Shown piece by piece: positions 56,307 through 64,000 of a DNA stretch of 64,000 nucleotides. A program made the translations under genes and the position numbers. The notes below the pieces were generated by a model. It made no database searches. It saw only the letters and a program-made list of their open reading frames with translations, and was not told the DNA's origin. Origin of the DNA: an uncultured Pelagibacteraceae bacterium (GTDB taxonomy: Bacteria > Pseudomonadota > Alphaproteobacteria > Pelagibacterales > Pelagibacteraceae). Numbering within the stretch: position 1 is the stretch's first letter; each line of letters starts with the position of its first letter. Location of the stretch: assembly GCA_902574215.1 (NCBI GenBank), contig CACGMR010000003.1:1-64000 (forward strand). Reading direction: 5' to 3'.

Positions 56307-56617
56307 TTATCTATTTCATCCAATAGTGTGTCAGTTTCTTGATTAAGTTCATCAATTTTTTCAGAAAATTCAATTTGTTTTCTTTCCTCTAGCTTTTCTT
56401 TACTTTTTAAATCCTCAAGTTTTTTTGAAAGATTTTCATGTTCCTCGAGCAAAGTTTTATATTTTTCTTCAATTTGTGTTTTTTCAATTTCTAATTGATT
56501 TTGTTTAGTGCTTAAGTTTTCAATATTTTTTTGTAATTCAGGGTTTGTTAGATCTAAATTTTTTAATTCTTCTAATGCAATGTTTAATTTTTTTTCTTTT
56601 TCGTCTATAGAATTCAT
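56294..56617 (-). CDS. Coiled-coil protein of unknown function
   Basis: 107 aa, almost wholly heptad-like; overlaps zapA start. Confidence 0.6.
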   Translation of the reverse strand: MNSIDEKEKKLNIALEELKNLDLTNPELQKNIENLSTKQNQLEIEKTQIEEKYKTLLEEHENLSKKLEDLKSKEKLEERKQIEFSEKIDELNQETDTLLDEIDKWQM

Positions 56618-56670
56618 ATATATATATTTATATTATTAAATAGATTCTTCTTAGTCTAGTCAGGATAATT

Positions 56671-58629
56671 TTGAGCAAACTACACAACGATTTAGCTAAT
56701 TGCATCAGATTTTTATCAATTGATGCTGTTCAAAAGGCAAATTCAGGTCACCCAGGAATGCCTATGGGTATGGCAGATGTTGCAACGGTGCTATTTAAAA
56801 ATTTTTTGAGATTTAATCCAAAGAATCCAGATTGGTTAAATAGAGATAGATTTGTTTTGTCTGCTGGTCATGGTTCTATGCTTTTATATTCTTTGCTTTA
56901 CCTAACTGGATATAAAAGCATATCAATTAATAATATTAAAAAATTTAGGCAGCTTAATTCTATTTGTGCTGGACATCCTGAATATCATCCAAAAACAGGT
57001 ATTGAAACTACAACAGGTCCTCTTGGACAAGGTATATCTAATGCCGTTGGTTTTGCAATCGCTGAGGAAATTTTAAAAAATAAATTAGGTAAAGATTTAA
57101 TTAATCACAAAACTTATGTTTTAGCTGGAGATGGATGCTTAATGGAAGGAATAAGTCATGAAGCAATGAGTTTAGCGGGACATTTAAAACTTAAAAATTT
57201 AATAATGCTATTTGATAACAATTCAATTTCAATTGATGGTCCAACAAATCTCGCAGTTTCAGATAATTTCAAAAAAAGATTTGAAGGATATGGTTGGGAT
57301 TATATTTCTATCAATGGTCATAATGAAAAAGAAATTTTTAAAGCACTAAAAAAAGTTCAAAAAGCTAAAAAACCTACTGTGATTTCTTGTAAAACAAAGA
57401 TTGGATATGGTTCACCGAATAAATCAGGAAAAGCATCGTCCCATGGAAGTCCATTGGGAATAGATGAAATCAAGCTTGTAAGAAAAGCCTTAAATTGGAA
57501 AACCAAACCTTTTGATATTCCAAATAATATTTTAAATGAATGGAGAAGAATTGGCCAAAGAGGTGAAATTTTAGAAAAAAAATGGAACAAAATATTAAAA
57601 AGAAAAAAAACAAAATTTAATCAAACTTTAAAAAATAACTTTACTACAGCTCTTAAGAAAGAAAAAGAAAATGCAATAAAGCAGCCAAAAAGTTTAGCTA
57701 CTAGAAAATGTTCAGAAATGACATTGAGTGCATTAACAAAACAAAAAAATAATTTAATTGGCGGCTCTGCTGATTTAGCAGGATCAAATAATACAAAAAC
57801 TAAAAACCATAAAATAATTAAACCTGGAGATTTTACTGGTGACTACATTCACTACGGAGTGAGAGAACACGCAATGAGTGGGGTCATGAATGGTATCGCA
57901 CTTCACAGTAATCTAATTCCTTATGGAGGTACTTTTTTAATATTTTCTGATTATTGCAAACCTTCGATAAGATTGTCTGCCTTAATGAAAAAAAGAGTCA
58001 TTTATGTAATGACTCATGACTCTATTGGGCTAGGAGAAGATGGCCCTACACATCAACCTATAGAACAGCTTTCGGGCTTACGTGCTATACCTAACCTAAA
58101 TGTATTCAGACCTGCAGACAGAATTGAAACTATAGAGTGTTGGGAACATGCATTAAAAAGCTCAAAAACACCTAGCGTTCTATCTTTAACAAGACAAAAT
58201 TTAAATCCAGTAAGAAAAACATACCCAAATAAAAACTTATCTTCATTAGGTGCTTATGAGGTTTTAAGAACAAATAAAAAAATTAATCTAACAATATTAG
58301 CGAGTGGATCTGAAGTTAATCTAGCGTTAGAGGTTAGCCATAAATTAGCCAAAGATAAAATATATTCCAAAGTGATATCAATGCCCTGTATGGAACTTTT
58401 TGAATTACAATCAAAATCTTATAAAAATAAAATTTTAGAAGAAACAAAATTTAAAATATCTATTGAAGCTGGATCAAGCGATTGTTGGAAAAAATATGTA
58501 GGTGATAACGGTATTGCTTTTGGAATTGATGAATTTGGAAAAAGTGCGCCCTATAAAGATATTTATAAATATTTTGGACTGGAGAGTACAAACATTAAAA
58601 ATATCACTAAAAAATTATTAAATAAATAA
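56671..58629 (+). CDS. tkt: Transketolase
   Basis: NSGHPGMPMGMADVATVLF, full length. Confidence 0.96.
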   Translation: MSKLHNDLANCIRFLSIDAVQKANSGHPGMPMGMADVATVLFKNFLRFNPKNPDWLNRDRFVLSAGHGSMLLYSLLYLTGYKSISINNIKKFRQLNSICAGHPEYHPKTGIETTTGPLGQGISNAVGFAIAEEILKNKLGKDLINHKTYVLAGDGCLMEGISHEAMSLAGHLKLKNLIMLFDNNSISIDGPTNLAVSDNFKKRFEGYGWDYISINGHNEKEIFKALKKVQKAKKPTVISCKTKIGYGSPNKSGKASSHGSPLGIDEIKLVRKALNWKTKPFDIPNNILNEWRRIGQRGEILEKKWNKILKRKKTKFNQTLKNNFTTALKKEKENAIKQPKSLATRKCSEMTLSALTKQKNNLIGGSADLAGSNNTKTKNHKIIKPGDFTGDYIHYGVREHAMSGVMNGIALHSNLIPYGGTFLIFSDYCKPSIRLSALMKKRVIYVMTHDSIGLGEDGPTHQPIEQLSGLRAIPNLNVFRPADRIETIECWEHALKSSKTPSVLSLTRQNLNPVRKTYPNKNLSSLGAYEVLRTNKKINLTILASGSEVNLALEVSHKLAKDKIYSKVISMPCMELFELQSKSYKNKILEETKFKISIEAGSSDCWKKYVGDNGIAFGIDEFGKSAPYKDIYKYFGLESTNIKNITKKLLNK

Positions 58630-58630
58630 A

Positions 58631-59638
58631 ATGACAATTAAAATTGGAATTAATGGAATGGGACGGATTGGTCGTATGGTTGTTAGATCAATTGTCGAAA
58701 GTAATAATAAAAATTTAAAAATTAATCATATAAACAACAGGTCAAATTCAGAAACTACATCTAAATTAATCAAATATGATTCTATACATGGAAAATTAAA
58801 TGCTGATTTAGATTATGATCCAAATCATTTAATAATTAATAAAAATAAAATTACTTTTTCTCAAAAAACAAAAATTGAAGATATTAATTGGAAAAAATAT
58901 GATGTTGATTATGTTTTTGAATGTACTGGAAAATTTAATTCAAAAGAAAAACTTCTTGACCATTTAGAAAATGGTGCAAAAAAAGTGATTGTTTCTGCTC
59001 CATGTAAAAATGCTGATAAAACAATAGTATTTGGTGTTAATGAAAATATAATTACTAAAGAGGATAAAATAATATCTGCAGCTTCGTGCACAACTAATTG
59101 TCTAGCACCAGTAACCGGTGTTCTTGATGAAAAATTTGAAATTGAAAAAGGTTTTATGACTACAATTCATGCGTTTACTAGCGATCAGAGAATTTTAGAT
59201 AATTCACACAAAGATCCAAGAAGAGCAAGATCAGCGAGTCAATCAATAGTTCCTACCTCAACAGGAGCTTCGAAAGCAATAGGAGAAATAATACCAAACC
59301 TCAAAGGAAAATTAGAAGGTGTTGCGATGAGAGTACCTACTCCTAATGTTTCTCTTGTTGAATTAGTTTTTTGTACAAAAAAAGATATTAGTATAAAAAA
59401 AATTAATGATGCTTTTGAAGAAGCATCAAAAAATAAATTAAAAAATATTTTAGAAGTTACTCATGAAAAATTGGTATCTATAGACTTTAATCATCATCCT
59501 GCTTCTGCAATAGTAGATGCCTCTTTAACAAATGTGGTTGGAAGTAATATGGGTAAAATATCAGCCTGGTATGATAATGAATGGGGCTTTTCTAATCGAA
59601 TGTGTGATATCGCTGAAACTTTGCATAAAATCTCTTAA
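58631..59638 (+). CDS. gap: Glyceraldehyde-3-phosphate dehydrogenase
   Basis: INGMGRIGRMVVR, SAASCTTNCLAPV. Confidence 0.96.
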   Translation: MTIKIGINGMGRIGRMVVRSIVESNNKNLKINHINNRSNSETTSKLIKYDSIHGKLNADLDYDPNHLIINKNKITFSQKTKIEDINWKKYDVDYVFECTGKFNSKEKLLDHLENGAKKVIVSAPCKNADKTIVFGVNENIITKEDKIISAASCTTNCLAPVTGVLDEKFEIEKGFMTTIHAFTSDQRILDNSHKDPRRARSASQSIVPTSTGASKAIGEIIPNLKGKLEGVAMRVPTPNVSLVELVFCTKKDISIKKINDAFEEASKNKLKNILEVTHEKLVSIDFNHHPASAIVDASLTNVVGSNMGKISAWYDNEWGFSNRMCDIAETLHKIS

Positions 59639-60816
59639 TGAGAAGTATTATAAATGAAAAAAATCTAAACAATAAAAAAATATTATTAAGACTAGATTTA
59701 AATGTTCCTGTAAATAGAGGAAAAATAACAGACACAACAAGAATCGATAAAATTCTTCCTACATTAAATTTTTTAATAAAAAAAAAAGCTAAAATTATAA
59801 TTTTATCTCATATTGGAAGACCAAAAGGTAAAACAGATAGAGAGCTTTCTCTGGAGCCAATTTGTACAGAATTGCAAAATAAATTAAAAAAAAAAGTAAA
59901 ACTTATTACTGAAAATATTAAAGAAATAAAAAGTAAAGATTTCTTCAATGAATATAATGAGGATATTTTTATTTTAGAAAATATTAGATTTTATTCTGAA
60001 GAAGAGCAAAATGATAATAAGTTTGCAGAACATCTATCGAGGCTTGGGGATATATATGTAAATGACGCTTTTTCTTGTTCGCATAGAGCTCATGCCTCAA
60101 TTGGTGAAATTCCAAAATTCTTACCCTCGTTTTCTGGGTTGCAGCTAGACTTAGAAGTGAATGCACTTAATAAGATAACTTCTGAAATTACCAGACCGAT
60201 TACTTGTATTATTGGTGGGTCTAAAATTTCGACTAAGATTAATATTATTAAAAATTTAATTCCTAAATTTGATAATATTATAATTGTTGGGGGTATGGCT
60301 AATAATTTCATAGAATATTTTGGAAATAATATTGGCAAATCTATTAAAGAAAAAAATTGCGATAAAATAGTAGAAGAAATCATCTCTCTTTCAAAAAAAG
60401 AAAAATGTAAAATAATCTATCCAGAAGATGTGATTGTGTCTAAAGATTTAAATGGATCTCCTAAAAAGAAAGAATTGAGTAAAATATTATCTGATGAAAT
60501 GATATTAGACATAGGTCCAAAAACTATAGAAAAAATAACAAATATTATTGATGATAGTAAAACTATACTTTGGAATGGACCCGCAGGATATTTTGAAAAT
60601 CCAAATTTTGCTTATGGAAGTATTCAAATAGCAAAAAAAATAACTGAAAATAATAAAGCAAACAAAATTTTTTCAGTTGCTGGTGGTGGAGACACAGTTT
60701 CTTTATTAAATAATTTAAAAGCTGTTGATGAGTTTAATTTTGTTTCAACTGCAGGTGGAGCATTTTTAGAATATCTTGAAGGTAAAAACCTTCCTGGTAT
60801 AACCGCATTAAATTAA
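59638..60816 (+). CDS. pgk: Phosphoglycerate kinase
   Basis: LLRLDLNVPVNRGKITDTTRI, SHIGRPKGK. Confidence 0.96.
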   Translation: MRSIINEKNLNNKKILLRLDLNVPVNRGKITDTTRIDKILPTLNFLIKKKAKIIILSHIGRPKGKTDRELSLEPICTELQNKLKKKVKLITENIKEIKSKDFFNEYNEDIFILENIRFYSEEEQNDNKFAEHLSRLGDIYVNDAFSCSHRAHASIGEIPKFLPSFSGLQLDLEVNALNKITSEITRPITCIIGGSKISTKINIIKNLIPKFDNIIIVGGMANNFIEYFGNNIGKSIKEKNCDKIVEEIISLSKKEKCKIIYPEDVIVSKDLNGSPKKKELSKILSDEMILDIGPKTIEKITNIIDDSKTILWNGPAGYFENPNFAYGSIQIAKKITENNKANKIFSVAGGGDTVSLLNNLKAVDEFNFVSTAGGAFLEYLEGKNLPGITALN

Positions 60817-60817
60817 A

Positions 60818-61828
60818 ATGTCTGAATTAAATAAAATCGCACTTAAAATAATTTCCAACGGTAAAGGTATACTTGCGGCTGATGAAAGCAATGAAACTAT
60901 GACTAAAAGACTTGAAGCAGTAAATGTCAAATCAACGCCTGAAAATAGGCTTTCCTTCAGAGAAATTCTTTTTTCATCAGATGGAATGAAGGATTATATA
61001 GGTGGTGTTATTCTTTACGATGAAACCATCAATCAAATTTCAAGCACAGGAAAATCAATACCAAATTTAATATCTAGTTCAGGTGCAGTTCCTGGAATTA
61101 AAGTTGATACTGGTGCAAAAAATTTAGCAAATTCTCCTAAAGAAAAAGTTACAGAAGGATTAGATGGCCTTAGAGATAGATTAAAAAAATATTATGATCT
61201 TGGAGCAAGATTTACAAAATGGAGAGGAGTCTATTCTATTGGTGAAAATTATCCAAGCAAACTGGCAATAAGTAGTAATGCTCATGCACTTGCTAGATAC
61301 TCTGCACTAGTTCAAGAAAATGGAATGGTTCCAATAGTAGAACCTGAGGTATTAATGGATGGAAACCATTCTGCAGAAGTTTGTTTTAATAAAACATCAG
61401 AAGTTATAAAAAAATGTTTTGAGGAACTAATTTTACACAAAGTTGATTTATCAGGAATTATTTTAAAACCGAATATGATTTTGTCTGGCAACCTATCAGA
61501 AAATAAAATTTCTAGTGAAGAAGTTTCTATCAAAACATTGGAATGTCTTAAAAATTGTGTACCTAATGAAGTTCCTGGAATAGCTTTTTTATCTGGAGGA
61601 CAATCTGAAATTGAGGCTACGGAAAATTTAAATTTAATAAATAAAAACAACAATACTAATTTTATAATGTCCTATTCATACGGAAGAGCTCTTCAACAAA
61701 GTGCTTTAAAAGTTTGGTCTAAAGACATTAAAAATGTAGAGGCAGCTCAAACTACTTTTAATCATAGGGCTAAAATGTGTACTTTAGCTGCTCAAGGAAA
61801 ATGGTCTAGTAAACTTGAAAATAAATAA
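60818..61828 (+). CDS. Class I fructose-bisphosphate aldolase
   Basis: GILAADESNETMTKRL ... ARFTKWRGVYSIG ... FLSGGQSE. Confidence 0.94.
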   Translation: MSELNKIALKIISNGKGILAADESNETMTKRLEAVNVKSTPENRLSFREILFSSDGMKDYIGGVILYDETINQISSTGKSIPNLISSSGAVPGIKVDTGAKNLANSPKEKVTEGLDGLRDRLKKYYDLGARFTKWRGVYSIGENYPSKLAISSNAHALARYSALVQENGMVPIVEPEVLMDGNHSAEVCFNKTSEVIKKCFEELILHKVDLSGIILKPNMILSGNLSENKISSEEVSIKTLECLKNCVPNEVPGIAFLSGGQSEIEATENLNLINKNNNTNFIMSYSYGRALQQSALKVWSKDIKNVEAAQTTFNHRAKMCTLAAQGKWSSKLENK

Positions 61829-62429
61829 AAAAAAATTTATTTATCTTATTTCTCCTAACAAAATACTCAATTCTTTCTATAACGATCTAAAATTAGTTCT
61901 AAAAACAAAAAAAGTAAGTTTTTTTCAACTTAGACTTAAAAAATATTCTCTTAAAAAGAAAATTATAATTGGAAAAAAAATTAAGAATATTTGTAAAAAA
62001 AATAAAGTAAAATTTATAATTAACGATGATCCTTTACTTGCTTTAAAATTAGATGCAGATGGTTGCCATCTAGGTCAAAAAGATACGAATATTAAGACAG
62101 CAAAAAAAATCCTTGGTAAAAAAATTATAGGAATTACTTGTCATAATTCTATAAATTTAGCAAAAAAAGCAGTTAAAGCTAAGGCTGATTACATTGCCTT
62201 CGGTGCTTTTAGTCAATCTAAAACTAAAAATACTAAACATGTAGCATCTGTAAAAATTTTAAATAAAGTTAAAAAATTTACAAAAACTCCAACAGTAGCA
62301 ATTGGTGGAATTAATGCTGTTAATTATAAAAATCTATTATTGAATAATGCCAATTTTTTAGCTATTTCAGGCTACATTTGGAAAAATAAAAAATATAAAC
62401 CATTGCAAGCAATAGAAAGATTAAAATGA
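61815..62429 (+). CDS. thiE: Thiamine-phosphate synthase
   Basis: FIINDDPLLALKLDADGCHLGQKD, AFGAFSQSKTKNT. Confidence 0.87.
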   Translation: MKINKKKFIYLISPNKILNSFYNDLKLVLKTKKVSFFQLRLKKYSLKKKIIIGKKIKNICKKNKVKFIINDDPLLALKLDADGCHLGQKDTNIKTAKKILGKKIIGITCHNSINLAKKAVKAKADYIAFGAFSQSKTKNTKHVASVKILNKVKKFTKTPTVAIGGINAVNYKNLLLNNANFLAISGYIWKNKKYKPLQAIERLK

Positions 62430-62986
62430 AAATCAATGCTGGAGAAATTAGAGTTGGAATGCTCTTAGAATATAAAAATGACTTATGGCAAGTCTTGAAA
62501 ACTCAACACGTAAAACCAGGAAAAGGTGGTGCATTTGCCCAAGTTGAAATGAAAAGCTTAAATAAAAATACAAAATTAAATGAAAGATTTAGATCAAGTG
62601 AAACAGTAGAAAAAGCATCATTGGAGGAAACCACTTTTAATTATCTTTATAGTGACGAAGCTAATTATTTTTTTATGGATCCAAAAACATTTGAACAAAT
62701 AGAAATAAAAAAAGAAACTATAGGTGATAAAGGTAAACTTTTAACTGAAAACCTACAAGTTTCTGTAAGTTTTTATAATGAAAACCCAATATCAATTGAA
62801 TTACCTAACCAAGTACAATGTAAAATTGAAACTACTGATGCAGCTCTTAAAGGACAAACTGTGTCATCATCTTACAAACCGGCAACTCTTGATAATGGTT
62901 TAAATATTCAAGTTCCTCCGTTTATTGAAGTGGGTGATGAAATTGTAGTTGATACTAGAAATTTAGAATACATTAAAAAAATATAA
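62426..62986 (+). CDS. efp: Elongation factor P
   Basis: KINAGEIRVGMLLEYKNDLWQVLKTQHVKPGKGGAFAQVEMK. Confidence 0.95.
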   Translation: MKINAGEIRVGMLLEYKNDLWQVLKTQHVKPGKGGAFAQVEMKSLNKNTKLNERFRSSETVEKASLEETTFNYLYSDEANYFFMDPKTFEQIEIKKETIGDKGKLLTENLQVSVSFYNENPISIELPNQVQCKIETTDAALKGQTVSSSYKPATLDNGLNIQVPPFIEVGDEIVVDTRNLEYIKKI

Positions 62987-62987
62987 A

Positions 62988-63728
62988 ATGATTTCTATAT
63001 CTTCAAATTTAAATATTATGATCAAAGCAGCTGAAAAAGCTTCAAAGTCTGTTATAAGAGATTTTGGAGAAGTTGAAAAACTACAAGTATCTAAAAAAGG
63101 ACCCCGAGATTTTGTTACAAAAACTGACAAACATGTAGAAAAAATTCTAATTGAAGAACTTTCTAAAACAAAAAAAAATTATTCCTTTTTATCAGAAGAA
63201 GTTGGTTCAATTGAAAACAAAGATAAAGATAATATTTGGATTATTGATCCAATAGATGGTACAACAAATTTTCTACACGGTATTCCTCATTTTGCAATTT
63301 GTGTAGCCCTTGAATCAAAAAAAGAGATAATTAGTGGTTTAATTTATGATCCTATTAAAGATGAAATGTTTTATGCAGAAAAAAATAAAGGAGCATATCT
63401 AAATAATCAAAGATTACGAGTATCGAACAAAAATCTAATAGATGAATGTTTGTTTTCAAGTAATCATGAGGGAGTCAAATTCAGCAATTTAAATATGAGG
63501 TATAGTGGATGTGCAGCCTTAGACTTGGCTTATGTGGCTTCAGGTAGATTGGATGGTTTTTTTCATAATAAAATTAATATTTGGGACGTCGCAGCTGGAG
63601 CCTTGTTAGTAGAGGAAGCTGGTGGGATAGTTAATAATTTAGATAAATTCGATCAAAATAACATTGATATTCGAGCATCAAGTGGGGCAATTAATGATAA
63701 AATGCTTGAAAATTTAAAGAACTTTTAA
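62988..63728 (+). CDS. suhB: Inositol monophosphatase family protein
   Basis: WIIDPIDGTTNFLHGIPHFAICVAL, WDVAAGALLVEEAGG. Confidence 0.92.
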   Translation: MISISSNLNIMIKAAEKASKSVIRDFGEVEKLQVSKKGPRDFVTKTDKHVEKILIEELSKTKKNYSFLSEEVGSIENKDKDNIWIIDPIDGTTNFLHGIPHFAICVALESKKEIISGLIYDPIKDEMFYAEKNKGAYLNNQRLRVSNKNLIDECLFSSNHEGVKFSNLNMRYSGCAALDLAYVASGRLDGFFHNKINIWDVAAGALLVEEAGGIVNNLDKFDQNNIDIRASSGAINDKMLENLKNF

Positions 63729-63763
63729 TTGTGTTCTAAGTTTCTTTTGTTATAAGTCTCGAT

Positions 63764-63994
63764 ATGAAAAAAGACATACATCCAAACTACCACACTATTA
63801 AAGTTGAAATGACTGATGGTACTCAATTTGAAACAAAATCAACTTGGGGTGCTAATGGAGATATATTAAAATTAGAGATAGATCCAAAATCTCACGCAGC
63901 TTGGACTGGTGGAAAACAAAAACTAATGGACAAAGGTAGAATAAGTAAATTTAATAAAAAATTCCAAAATTTTAAATCAGAAAAAAAAAATTAA
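63764..63994 (+). CDS. rpmE: 50S ribosomal protein L31
   Basis: [29 protein letters not shown]. Confidence 0.93.
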   Translation: MKKDIHPNYHTIKVEMTDGTQFETKSTWGANGDILKLEIDPKSHAAWTGGKQKLMDKGRISKFNKKFQNFKSEKKN

Positions 63995-64000
63995 ATGTCA

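Overview
AT-rich 64 kb window whose gene content and order look like a streamlined SAR11/Pelagibacter-type alphaproteobacterium (inference from synteny and composition). It is mostly dense core genome: mre cell-shape genes, leuA, a peptide ABC transporter, ilvC/ilvH/ilvI, miaA, a Deg protease, hflCK, mrp, thyX, ppdK, glyQS, aroC, dxs/ispA/xseB, tsaC, rpoH, purA, thiD, glmM, folP, ftsH, tilS, the tol-pal cluster, yebC, tkt-gap-pgk-fba, thiE, efp, suhB, rpmE and one tRNA-Arg. The main accessory region (about 19.5-23.05 kb) starts at a circularly permuted two-piece tmRNA gene (ssrA) with readable tag ANESYALAA. The last 25 nt of that gene (GGGGCACCTGGCAACAGAACGCCCC) recurs four more times downstream in the same orientation. 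The copies delimit four short units, each holding a single orphan gene and no integrase. One unit carries a GIY-YIG nuclease flanked on each side by about 5 and 3 copies of a ~50-aa repeat; its ORF is itself bracketed by a second pair of 25-bp direct repeats. I interpret this as an integron-like or satellite-island-like cassette array using the 3' end of ssrA as attachment site. A second anomaly is a tight cluster of four poly-A frameshifts in mreB and leuA. All product names come from reading translations by eye; no database search was run.
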